This document shows positions 1-7,168 of a stretch of DNA of 12,339 bases, in pieces; positions within the stretch are counted from its first letter, which is position 1, and each line of letters begins with the position of its first letter. Position numbers and translations under genes: made by a program. The DNA comes from QNZT01 sp964573205 (GTDB lineage Bacteria > Campylobacterota > Campylobacteria > Campylobacterales > QNZT01): contig CAZNIT010000040.1 of NCBI GenBank assembly GCA_964573205.1, positions 1 to 12,339 of the forward strand. Direction: 5' to 3'. The notes beneath the pieces are model-generated. The model saw nothing but the letters and a program-made list of their open reading frames with translations. It did no database searches and was not told where the DNA came from.

Positions 1-1416
1 TTAACAAATAACTACCGATTTTATCTGAGTAAACTCCTCTAGTGCGTACTTTGGCCCCTCTTTTCCTATGCCGCTGAGTTTCACTCCGCCATAAGGCTGG
101 ATATCGAAACGAATAGTCGGTATATCGTTTATAACCACTCCCCCGCAATCAAACTCCTCTATCGCTCTTTTGGTATTTTGAAGATCGTTTGTAAAGATGG
201 AGTATTGAAGTCCGTACGGCGAGTCGTTGATTTTTGAAAGCGCTTCGTCAAAATCCTCCACTTCGACTATGCTGACTATGGGCGCAAAAACCTCTTCGCA
301 GACTATATTCATATCATCCGTTACTTTAGATAGAACCGTCGGAGAAAAAACTCTTCCCTCTCTTTGGCCTCCGCATAAAAGCTCAGCACCCTCGCTTACG
401 GCGCTTTGAACCCAGTTTTGAGCTCTTTTTGCCGCCTCTTCGTTTATAAGCGGTCCCATGAAGGTCTCTTCATCGTAAGGATTTCCGACGACAAGCTCTT
501 TCGTCTCTCTTGCCAAAAGCTGTGAAAACTCCTTTGCAACGCTTTTTGAGACATAAATTCTCTGCAAAGATATACAAACTTGTCCCGAATTCGCAAAAGC
601 TCCTATCGCGCACTTCTTAGCCGCACTCTCAAGATCCGCGCTGTCGTCAATGAATGTCGCAGCATTTCCGCCAAGTTCCAAAGAGACCTTTTTTATACCC
701 GCTTGTGAAGTTATAATTTTGCCTACCGGCACACTTCCGGTAAAACTTATAACCCTCGCAACGGAACTTTTGACTAGCGTACTTCCGACTTCCGCGTCTC
801 CGTAAACCAGACTCAGGGCATTTGGAGATCTGTTTTTACTCTCTACAAAAAGCTTTGCGAATTTGTAGGCCGTCAAAGGAGCCTCGGGAGTCGGCTTCAA
901 AACTACGGCGTTACCGCTTATGAGGGCGGGGCCTAGTTTATGAGCTATGAGATTTAGCGGAAAGTTAAAGGGAGTTATCAAAACGGCGACGCCTACCGGA
1001 ACTCTTTTGAAAAAACCGATAGTCTCCCTACCGCTTGGCATAGCGTCGGTGTTAAATGTCTCGCCATGCATTTGGATAGCCGCCGAAACACTCAAGCGAA
1101 GCGTTTCGATACATCGATCCACTTCGATTCTGGAAAATGTGATCGGTTTTGCGACTTCGTCGGTAATGGTTTTTGCGATATCCTCTTTGTTCTCTTTAAG
1201 AGCCTCTATGACATCTTCTATCCAAGCCACTCTTCGGCTAAGGGGGATTTTTCTATTTTGAGCAAAAGCTTTATCGGCTATTTTCAAAGCCTCCTTCGCA
1301 TCAAAAGCGTCACATACGGGATAGATTGAGACCACTTTGTCGTTGTAGGGATTTTTTATCTCTTGTGTTTTCGTCTTGCCGACCTCGACATCTCCGAAAA
1401 AAATCTTGGCTTCCAT
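1..1416 (-). CDS. NAD(P)-dependent aldehyde dehydrogenase
   Basis: A complete 471-residue soluble enzyme of the aldehyde dehydrogenase superfamily, which oxidises an aldehyde to an acid (or an acyl intermediate) with NAD(P)+. The family's key residues are present: Asn151 in FNFP (oxyanion hole), the cofactor-binding stretch VLKPTPEAP (172-180), FTGSVPVG (225-232), the general-base Glu247 in LELGG, the nucleophile Cys281 in GQVCISLQR, and Glu375 in EEVFAP. There is no signal peptide. Overall it resembles the lactaldehyde/succinate-semialdehyde/non-phosphorylating GAPDH-like branch, but the substrate cannot be read from sequence. The ATG has an AGGAG ribosome site 5 bases upstream and a near-consensus promoter over a palindrome. 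It is divergent from a PfkB kinase-agmatine deiminase pair, so oxidation of a polyamine-derived or sugar-derived aldehyde is possible, but that is only inference from position. Confidence 0.93.
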   Translation of the reverse strand: MEAKIFFGDVEVGKTKTQEIKNPYNDKVVSIYPVCDAFDAKEALKIADKAFAQNRKIPLSRRVAWIEDVIEALKENKEDIAKTITDEVAKPITFSRIEVDRCIETLRLSVSAAIQMHGETFNTDAMPSGRETIGFFKRVPVGVAVLITPFNFPLNLIAHKLGPALISGNAVVLKPTPEAPLTAYKFAKLFVESKNRSPNALSLVYGDAEVGSTLVKSSVARVISFTGSVPVGKIITSQAGIKKVSLELGGNAATFIDDSADLESAAKKCAIGAFANSGQVCISLQRIYVSKSVAKEFSQLLARETKELVVGNPYDEETFMGPLINEEAAKRAQNWVQSAVSEGAELLCGGQREGRVFSPTVLSKVTDDMNIVCEEVFAPIVSIVEVEDFDEALSKINDSPYGLQYSIFTNDLQNTKRAIEEFDCGGVVINDIPTIRFDIQPYGGVKLSGIGKEGPKYALEEFTQIKSVVIC

Positions 1417-1438
1417 AAAAACTCCTGCTTTTTAAGAG

Positions 1439-1467
1439 ATTTTAACATATTGACGATATATCGTCAA
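1439..1467 (-). promoter_or_regulatory. sigma70 promoter of the aldehyde dehydrogenase gene
   Basis: Read on the minus strand, TTGACG (1467-1462) is followed after exactly 17 bases by TAAAAT (1444-1439), close to the sigma70 consensus. The predicted start lies near 1432, giving a leader of about 15 bases that includes the AGGAG ribosome site. The -35 is one arm of the palindrome at 1450-1467, so a protein bound there would block this promoter. Confidence 0.7.
1450..1467. promoter_or_regulatory. Perfect 18-bp palindrome, candidate operator between divergent genes
   Basis: TTGACGATATATCGTCAA equals its own reverse complement with no mismatch. It lies in the 87-bp gap between the divergent dehydrogenase and PfkB kinase genes and supplies a TTGACG -35-like hexamer on each strand. 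The half ATATATCG (1456-1463) recurs at 1474-1481, 18 bases away, so a second weaker binding site is possible. Position and symmetry suggest a dimeric regulator controlling both units. No regulator gene is in the window, so its identity is unknown. Confidence 0.5.
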
Positions 1468-1490
1468 GGGAAAATATATCGCTTAGGGAG

Positions 1491-1496
1491 TATAAT
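1491..1496 (+). promoter_or_regulatory. -10 box of the PfkB kinase-agmatine deiminase operon
   Basis: A perfect TATAAT lies 7 bases before the ATG at 1504, which would place the transcript start at or next to the start codon (a leaderless mRNA). The -35 position (around 1468-1473) is poor. An alternative is the palindrome arm TTGACG (1450-1455) with a weak AT-rich -10 near 1473-1480. That would give a short leader containing AGGGAG (1485-1490), spaced rather far (13 bases) from the start. Confidence 0.4.
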
Positions 1497-1503
1497 CGAT
1501 ATT

Positions 1504-2610
1504 ATGGAAGATAGTAAAAATATCGTCGTAATTGGCGGTGCAAATATTGAGTATGTCGTCACCAGTGAAAAAAAGATCTCAAAAGGTGCGAAAAATTCCG
1601 TCGAAATCAAAGAGCTTTACGGCGGAAGCGGCGTAAACTATACTCTAAGACTCCTTCATACCGGAGAGAGCGTATATCCCATCCTTTTTCTCGGAAACGA
1701 TTATGCGGGAGTTCAAATCCAAAAAGAGATCTCCAAAGCTCTTATCGCCAACGATCCGAAAATCCGCTACTTCATCGAAGAAGACGAATTTTTCATCCCC
1801 TCTGTTCAAACTCCCAAATCGACGATAATAGTCGAAGGAGTACAAAGAACGATCCTAACTCATGACAAAAACGAAAAAAATCTATTTAGAGCGTTCGTTG
1901 CGAAAAGATTAAAAAACATAGAAAACGCCGGCGCTTTGATCATAGGGCACATTCACAACGACAAACCCATACTTAGCGCTAAAGCCGAAAATTTAAGCAC
2001 TCTCTTTGCTATAAAATACTTTTCAAACAAAGATATTCTCATATACGCGAATTTCGGCGCTTCCCAACTAGATCATGGTTTTTTGTTTTGGAAGCAGTAC
2101 TTGAAATCGATAGATATACTTCAACTGAATATCTGTGAAATAAAAAGATTTTTCAAATCGACAATCGACAATCCCACCCTGGACGAGGTGATAGAGATAC
2201 TTCGAGAGTTAAATATATCCGCTATCATAACGCTCGACAAGTTCGGCGCGCTAGGTATCTTGAAAGATCACAAAGAGACTATATTTATGGCAAGACCGGT
2301 TGAATTGGGAGAAAAACTCATCGACTCGACAGGTGCGGGAGACGCTTTTTGCGCCGGAATGGTTTCGATTTTAAACGGTAAAAAAGATTTTACTCAAAAC
2401 GAGTTCAAAGAGGCGATGCAAACCGCTAGAAGCTGGGCTGTTTACGCTTGTACCTCATACGGCGGAGCGAACAAATGCCCAAGCGCCGAAGCAATCGAAA
2501 CTTTTCACCGATCAATCGTAAAGCAAAATGAGGTTTTGATGTATAGAGGCGATCGCATCAAGGATTTGACCGCTCTTATAGATATTACGGTGCAACTTCA
2601 CAACCAATGA
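1504..2610 (+). CDS. PfkB/ribokinase-family carbohydrate kinase
   Basis: A 368-residue cytosolic kinase of the PfkB superfamily, which transfers phosphate from ATP to a sugar or nucleoside hydroxyl. The N-terminal signature is present as GGSGVN (40-45), with the substrate-loop Asn45. The C-terminal signature is STGAGDAF (275-282), with the anion hole GAG and catalytic base Asp280. The usual substrate-contact Asp after GGAN is Glu here (Glu16), so the substrate may not be ribose or fructose. It is longer than the usual 300-320 residues, partly through a charged C-terminal tail (about 335-368). An in-frame ATG lies upstream at 1363, but that extension would run through the dehydrogenase gene and its promoter. 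ATG 1504 places GG at residues 11-12, as is typical of the family. Its stop overlaps the next gene by 4 bases (ATGA). Confidence 0.88.
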   Translation: MEDSKNIVVIGGANIEYVVTSEKKISKGAKNSVEIKELYGGSGVNYTLRLLHTGESVYPILFLGNDYAGVQIQKEISKALIANDPKIRYFIEEDEFFIPSVQTPKSTIIVEGVQRTILTHDKNEKNLFRAFVAKRLKNIENAGALIIGHIHNDKPILSAKAENLSTLFAIKYFSNKDILIYANFGASQLDHGFLFWKQYLKSIDILQLNICEIKRFFKSTIDNPTLDEVIEILRELNISAIITLDKFGALGILKDHKETIFMARPVELGEKLIDSTGAGDAFCAGMVSILNGKKDFTQNEFKEAMQTARSWAVYACTSYGGANKCPSAEAIETFHRSIVKQNEVLMYRGDRIKDLTALIDITVQLHNQ

Positions 2611-3617
2611 AAAGATTACCTGCGGAGTGGGAAAAACAAGAGTCCGTTTTGATGGTTTTCCCGCACACAAAAAGCGACTGGGCGAACGATCTAAAAAGTG
2701 CTCAATCGGTCTTTTTAAGGATGGCCTGTTCGATCTGCTACAAACAAAAACTCATTTTGATCTGCGAGGATAAAGAAAAAGTGAAAGAGATGTTTTGCTA
2801 TCACGACATGATCTCTTTCGTCGAGTTTGAAACGGACGATACTTGGATAAGAGATTTCGGTCCCATCAGCGTCTATAACGAAAAAAGTAGAGAACTTATA
2901 GATTTTCGTTTCAACGGCTGGGGAGGGAAGTTCGTAGCGAAAAAAGATGACTCGGTAACATCCTTTCTTCATAAAAACGGGTATTTCGGACTCTCGAATC
3001 TACTGCATGAAGATATGGTTTTGGAGGGCGGCTCGATCGAAAGTGACGGAGCGGGCACTCTTTTGACGACAAAAAGATGTCTTTTAAATCAAAATAGAAA
3101 TCCGCACTTGACGCAAACTGTGATAGAAAACAGATTGATCGAACGCTTCGGATTGAGACAAATACTTTGGTTAAATCATGGGGAACTGGAAGGAGACGAT
3201 ACCGACGCTCATATCGATACTCTGGCAAGATTTATCGATCCTAATACCATCGCATATGTAAGTTGCGACGACAAAGATGATCCGCACTATAAAGAGTTGA
3301 AAAAGATGCAAGAGGAGTTAAAGGAGTTTCGCACACTTGAGAAAAAACCTTACAAACTCATTCCCTTGCCACTGCCTAAAGCAAAATATAAAGACGGAAA
3401 AAGGCTCCCCGCAACTTACGCCAACTTTCTCATAACAAATCATGCCCTTCTTTTACCGATTTATGAAGATCCGAACGATAAAAAGATGATAGAACTTTTC
3501 AAAACGCTTTTTCCGACTCGTGAAATCATTCCCATAAACTCGCTAAGACTCATCGAAGAGGGAGGATCCATCCACTGCTCCACGATGCAAGTCTGCGCTC
3601 AAACTTTCAATGATTAG
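2607..3617 (+). CDS. aguA: Agmatine deiminase (PAD family)
   Basis: A 336-residue guanidine-modifying enzyme that converts agmatine to N-carbamoylputrescine and ammonia, a step of putrescine synthesis from arginine. Family motifs appear in order: ESVLMVFPH (12-20), DDTWIRDFGP (77-86, with Asp83), FNGWGGK (102-108), LEGGSIESDG (139-148), HGELEGDDTDAHID (191-204, with His202), and GGSIHC (319-324) with the catalytic Cys324 near the C-terminus. Length is close to the family norm of about 340-370. There is no signal peptide, which argues against a secreted peptidylarginine deiminase. No convincing ribosome site precedes the ATG, which overlaps the kinase stop by 4 bases, so translation is probably coupled. 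The next enzyme, N-carbamoylputrescine amidase (AguB), is not in the window. The 3' end overlaps ciaB tail to tail by 4 bases. Confidence 0.92.
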   Translation: MKRLPAEWEKQESVLMVFPHTKSDWANDLKSAQSVFLRMACSICYKQKLILICEDKEKVKEMFCYHDMISFVEFETDDTWIRDFGPISVYNEKSRELIDFRFNGWGGKFVAKKDDSVTSFLHKNGYFGLSNLLHEDMVLEGGSIESDGAGTLLTTKRCLLNQNRNPHLTQTVIENRLIERFGLRQILWLNHGELEGDDTDAHIDTLARFIDPNTIAYVSCDDKDDPHYKELKKMQEELKEFRTLEKKPYKLIPLPLPKAKYKDGKRLPATYANFLITNHALLLPIYEDPNDKKMIELFKTLFPTREIIPINSLRLIEEGGSIHCSTMQVCAQTFND

Positions 3618-5458
3618 AACTCATCAACGATCTGCCCGATCTCTTGATGCAGATTCCAGTAGTAGTTTACAAAATATTTCACTCTATCGTCTATGGGCAT
3701 AAAATATTTACCGTCTTTTTTGGCATAAAGGTATAAAAATTCACTTGCGTCGTTTTTATTCAGATAGTGTAGAGCTAATTTCTCGTAGGTTTTCAAATAC
3801 CACTGTTTTAACCTCTCATAAGCATCTTCACTAGTATCTATCGAAAGTTTGGAGCCAAACTCCAACACACCCGTTTCAAAAAGTCCGCCAAGATGTATCA
3901 AGGCTTCACAATAATAAGGCTCCACCTCTCCCGTCTCTTTCCACGCGATAAGTCCGACCGCCCTTTTGATCGTATCGATCAGTACATGCTCTTTTAGCTT
4001 CTCTTTTTCGTTGAGAAAAAAGGCGCAAAGTCCGCCGCTTGTGGCTTTGAACTCCTCTATGTTTTTAAAATTTCCGGTTTTGTTCATGACAAGTTCGGTA
4101 TCGTCGTCCATCCAGAGTATATGACCGAATTCATGACCTATCGTCGTGATGTTGTATATCTCGTACCAAATCTCCTCTTTTTCAAAGATCACTTCACGAC
4201 TTTTTTTTAAAAACTCTTCACCGAAAACCTCCTTTTGAATCTTCATAAACGGTTTGGCACGGGTGGCTTCGAGTACATTGTCGGCAAACGCAAAGATCTT
4301 TTTCCCCTCCTCTTTCGTTACAATCTCGTCATTTGGTACGACTTGCGCCGAAAAGAGTCCGCAAAACTCCGCACCGTAGTAAAGAGCCGGACGACCTAAA
4401 TATAGCTGCACTTTATTTACGCTTTTTAGAGAGTTTTCATAAATTTTTTCACTCTCTTGAACCTTATGTGAAATGGCGTTAAAAAGATTTTCATACATCT
4501 TTTTAATATCCTCTTGTACATTTCCGCCGCTATTTTTCGGGTTCGTTATGCGAAGATCCCACTCTAAAGCCACCGCTTTTTTATAGTGGTCTTCATAATA
4601 CTCCAGCGGATGACCGATTTGCAAAGGTGCGGTGATCTTCATCCACTTTCTGTCAACATCCGCCCATTTTGGGATCAGTTGGGAGTTGTCTTTTTCACTA
4701 AGCGCTTCTATAATCGCGTTTAGATACTCTATATGTTCTCTTTTTTGAGAAAAGATCTCATCTTCCAAATCCTCGAGCCTCGAAATAAAACTTTTTAACG
4801 AAGAGACCGCCAAAGTCACCTCATCTTCGAAAGCCTCCGCATACGGCAAACTCTTGTAACTTCCGTCGGATTGTCTAACAAGCACCGAATAGGATCTATC
4901 GCCTTTTTGACCTCCATGACCCCTATCGAAGAGATCATGCTCGTGAAGCATCTCGAAAATCTTCTCTTCGTCACCGTTGAAAAGCCTATAAAGCTCCCTG
5001 TTTACGCCATCTACGATATGCGCCGTCCAACTCGATTGCCAGCCGCTGAAAGCGACTCCCGTTTCATGAACTCCTTTGAAAATTTCTCTATAAAATGGCG
5101 TCAAAAGTTCTCTTTTTTCTATCTCGTCTATAAGCTCTTTATGAAGTTTCATATGAAAGTCGGCCACCCAAAGATACGCTTCCTCTTTCTTTTTTATGAT
5201 CTCATCTTCACTAAAACCGCTCTTTTTAAACGCTATGTTCAACGAATCGTCCCTTAAAGAGACAAGCCTAACAACAGCCGATAGTTGATTTTCCGCAGTG
5301 ACTTTCAAAGAGACCTTTTTCAAAAAATCGTTTATAATCTTCTCTTTTTTCTCATCGCCCTTCTCTTTTAAAATGTCATAAAAAGAGTGCAGCTTTTTCT
5401 GTTTTGATTTTACAAGCTGATACACTTCTTCCAAATCCTCAAAAAATCTCTTTTTCAT
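3614..5458 (-). CDS. ciaB: CiaB family protein with a gluzincin-type HEFGH motif
   Basis: A 614-residue protein whose length and overall character match CiaB (Campylobacter invasion antigen B, about 610 residues), reported in C. jejuni as exported through the flagellar apparatus and needed for host-cell invasion. I recognise the family by overall resemblance, not by alignment. No signal peptide or membrane segment is visible; the N-terminal third is charged and helical (coiled-coil-like around 1-50 and 220-260). Residues 442-446 read HEFGH, a zinc-binding HExxH motif identical to that of M3 oligopeptidases. A Glu pair follows at 468-469 in EEFKATSGG, about 23 residues on, as expected for the third zinc ligand of a gluzincin. 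A cytosolic metallopeptidase role is therefore plausible. The start has a GAGGAT ribosome site. The gene is divergent from the GGDEF/PilZ gene. Confidence 0.8.
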   Translation of the reverse strand: MKKRFFEDLEEVYQLVKSKQKKLHSFYDILKEKGDEKKEKIINDFLKKVSLKVTAENQLSAVVRLVSLRDDSLNIAFKKSGFSEDEIIKKKEEAYLWVADFHMKLHKELIDEIEKRELLTPFYREIFKGVHETGVAFSGWQSSWTAHIVDGVNRELYRLFNGDEEKIFEMLHEHDLFDRGHGGQKGDRSYSVLVRQSDGSYKSLPYAEAFEDEVTLAVSSLKSFISRLEDLEDEIFSQKREHIEYLNAIIEALSEKDNSQLIPKWADVDRKWMKITAPLQIGHPLEYYEDHYKKAVALEWDLRITNPKNSGGNVQEDIKKMYENLFNAISHKVQESEKIYENSLKSVNKVQLYLGRPALYYGAEFCGLFSAQVVPNDEIVTKEEGKKIFAFADNVLEATRAKPFMKIQKEVFGEEFLKKSREVIFEKEEIWYEIYNITTIGHEFGHILWMDDDTELVMNKTGNFKNIEEFKATSGGLCAFFLNEKEKLKEHVLIDTIKRAVGLIAWKETGEVEPYYCEALIHLGGLFETGVLEFGSKLSIDTSEDAYERLKQWYLKTYEKLALHYLNKNDASEFLYLYAKKDGKYFMPIDDRVKYFVNYYWNLHQEIGQIVDEF

Positions 5459-5495
5459 ATCCTCATCCTATAAATCTTTTTTCAAAAATGCCGAA

Positions 5496-5501
5496 ATTAT
5501 A
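5496..5501 (-). promoter_or_regulatory. -10 box of ciaB
   Basis: On the minus strand the gap contains GCTATAATTTCG, a perfect TATAAT inside a 14-base context (TAGCTATAATTTCG) that recurs exactly upstream of the tRNA-Ser gene. Transcription would start near 5489, about 30 bases before the ciaB ATG. A TTGACA hexamer lies upstream but only 11 bases away, too close to act as its -35. Campylobacterota promoters often depend mainly on the -10 region. Confidence 0.55.
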
Positions 5502-5543
5502 GCTAAATAGTATGTCAAAATAAAGTAATAACAAAGAGAGAAT

Positions 5544-6659
5544 ATGACCAATCAAAGTTTAATAATAAGCAACACCGTCAATCAGGCATTTATCTATTCG
5601 CAGCTTCAAAGATCGAAAGATTTCTCAACACCTCTTTGCGTAGTCAAATTCGAGCTCAAATTCGATCCCAAAGACGGTTTCAAATACCAAAAAGTTTTCG
5701 GATTTATCTACTCGTACCTCAACTTCACACCGATCATTTACGAAGGTGGAAACAATTTTCTTCTTTTCATTCATGAAAGCAAGATACATACCGTCGTAAG
5801 CACACTCAAAAATATGTTCACCAGCATAAAGATAAAGTTCGGCGTTACGATAAACACGGTCGCCGTTACCGATTACGGTGAAAACGACGATGTAAACTCT
5901 CTGATGGAGAGGGTTCATAAATTTTTGATAAAATCGAAAATCTCGAAAGGAAGCGATATCTACTACGGAACCAGATATTTCGAGTACAGCCACAACGGAG
6001 ATTTCGACAACATCAACAAAATCTTCCTTCAAGAACCGAAAATCAATGTTTACGGATTTTACAAAGAGATGCCCCTTTTGAACAAGGTGGAGATCATAGA
6101 GAGCAAAGAGGGTTACATAAAAGCGAAATCTCAAAAAGAGTATCTGCCGTTTATGAAAAAGCAGGAGTATGTTTACCTCGAGCACTCGATGATTCCGGAT
6201 ATCTTAAGAGCCGATATCATGCACATCGACTATACAAGCGGTATCATAGATATGGGCAATTTCAAATTTTTGGACAACTCGCCGGTTCATAGAAAAAATA
6301 TCCGTGTAACTCCTCACAGACCTCTTCAAGCGACACTCGAGTACGACGCGGAGATATACATAGAAGGTCTAATCGCCGATATATCCAAAAACTCCATACT
6401 TTTTACGACTCAGTTAAACAAGATAGAGGAGATTCAAGTAAAAGGGCTCCACACCAAAACTTTCGAACTCAAATTTCACATAGAAGATCTCGACAACCAG
6501 ATGAGACACTTGGAGACAAAAGCGATGATCTACAAGGTTTTCGGAAATCAGATAGTATTAAATATCTATCCGTCGCTTGAAGCGCAAAATATCATCATGG
6601 AGTACATCACGATGTGTCAAAACCTTCTTCTTTTGGAGATAAAAGGAACGGTTCACTAG
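5544..6659 (+). CDS. Degenerate GGDEF-PilZ protein, likely c-di-GMP receptor
   Basis: A 371-residue soluble protein. Residues about 8-142 have the strand and helix pattern of a GGDEF domain, but the signature site reads GGNNF (68-72), so the catalytic acidic residues are lost and cyclic-di-GMP synthesis is unlikely. A linker of about 180-245 resembles the N-terminal part of YcgR-like proteins. The C-terminal part (about 246-345) looks like a PilZ domain: Arg250 and Arg254 in RKNIR and DISKNS (279-284) match the c-di-GMP-binding pattern RxxxR...DxSxxG, with Ser in place of the final Gly. The likely role is sensing c-di-GMP to control motility or surface behaviour; the target is unknown. AAGAGAG lies a few bases before the ATG as a weak ribosome site. 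It is divergent from ciaB, and its stop overlaps the next convergent gene by 4 bases. Confidence 0.72.
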   Translation: MTNQSLIISNTVNQAFIYSQLQRSKDFSTPLCVVKFELKFDPKDGFKYQKVFGFIYSYLNFTPIIYEGGNNFLLFIHESKIHTVVSTLKNMFTSIKIKFGVTINTVAVTDYGENDDVNSLMERVHKFLIKSKISKGSDIYYGTRYFEYSHNGDFDNINKIFLQEPKINVYGFYKEMPLLNKVEIIESKEGYIKAKSQKEYLPFMKKQEYVYLEHSMIPDILRADIMHIDYTSGIIDMGNFKFLDNSPVHRKNIRVTPHRPLQATLEYDAEIYIEGLIADISKNSILFTTQLNKIEEIQVKGLHTKTFELKFHIEDLDNQMRHLETKAMIYKVFGNQIVLNIYPSLEAQNIIMEYITMCQNLLLLEIKGTVH

Positions 6660-7168
6660 AGATTGTGCTTTTTGAGCATCTTTATATATTTTTGAACTTT
6701 ATTGTAGTAGGGGTAGTTCACTCTGCCCCCGTTATACCTGCTGACAGCTTCGAAATAACTCTTTGAAGTATCTCTCAACCACACCAAATAGAGCACGGCG
6801 ATTTTAGCGTTGAACACTATTTCGTTCATCATTTTCGTTATGAGCGTCGTATCGCTCATATTTTTTATATCTTTTAGATCGTAAATCTTAGCGACAAATC
6901 TTGCCGTTTGAAGCCGCACCTGCATAACGCCGTAAGAGGCGTTTTTGATCCCCTTTTTTAAAAGCTGTTTGTCTCCCCACCTGACCTTTCCTCCGCTAGT
7001 TTCCGCCATACAGATCGCCATAGCGGTATTTTCAAGGGTTTCTCCATTTTTCGTAGGATACTCTAGCGCAATATTTTTAACGGTTTTAAGGGTTAAAATC
7101 TGGCGAAAATCAAGCGTTTGCGCAAAAATCGATGAAATCACCAAAAAAGATATCAGTAAAATCTTCAT
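6656..7168 (-). CDS. Small secreted lytic transglycosylase (SLT domain)
   Basis: A 170-residue protein with an N-terminal signal peptide (Lys2, hydrophobic 3-14, cleavage probably after Ala16). An SLT-type lysozyme fold follows: the catalytic Glu56 in CMAETSGG, the SYGVMQV motif (78-84), and the YNGG motif (145-148) followed by YYNKVQKYI. Such enzymes cut glycan strands of peptidoglycan in the periplasm to give 1,6-anhydro-muropeptides. It is a minimal single-domain form with no LysM or other wall-binding module, similar in size to the transglycosylases that accompany secretion or flagellar systems. Its ATG overlaps the stop of the EI24-like gene by 4 bases, so it is the last gene of the minus-strand operon. 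It ends tail to tail with the PilZ gene. Confidence 0.85.
   Translation of the reverse strand: MKILLISFLVISSIFAQTLDFRQILTLKTVKNIALEYPTKNGETLENTAMAICMAETSGGKVRWGDKQLLKKGIKNASYGVMQVRLQTARFVAKIYDLKDIKNMSDTTLITKMMNEIVFNAKIAVLYLVWLRDTSKSYFEAVSRYNGGRVNYPYYNKVQKYIKMLKKHNL

Noticed and set aside
1363..1503. Upstream extension of the PfkB kinase to the ATG at 1363
   Set aside because: It would overlap the start of the dehydrogenase gene and cross both promoters and the palindrome. The conserved family N-terminus begins just after ATG 1504.
5502..5517. TTGACA as the -35 of the ciaB TATAAT box
   Set aside because: The spacing is only 11 bases, far short of the 16-18 needed, so I keep only the -10.
5625..6185. 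186-residue minus-strand open frame inside the GGDEF/PilZ gene
   Set aside because: Its sequence is low-complexity and Phe/Val-rich with no recognisable motif, it lacks a promoter or ribosome site, and the plus frame clearly encodes a domain protein.
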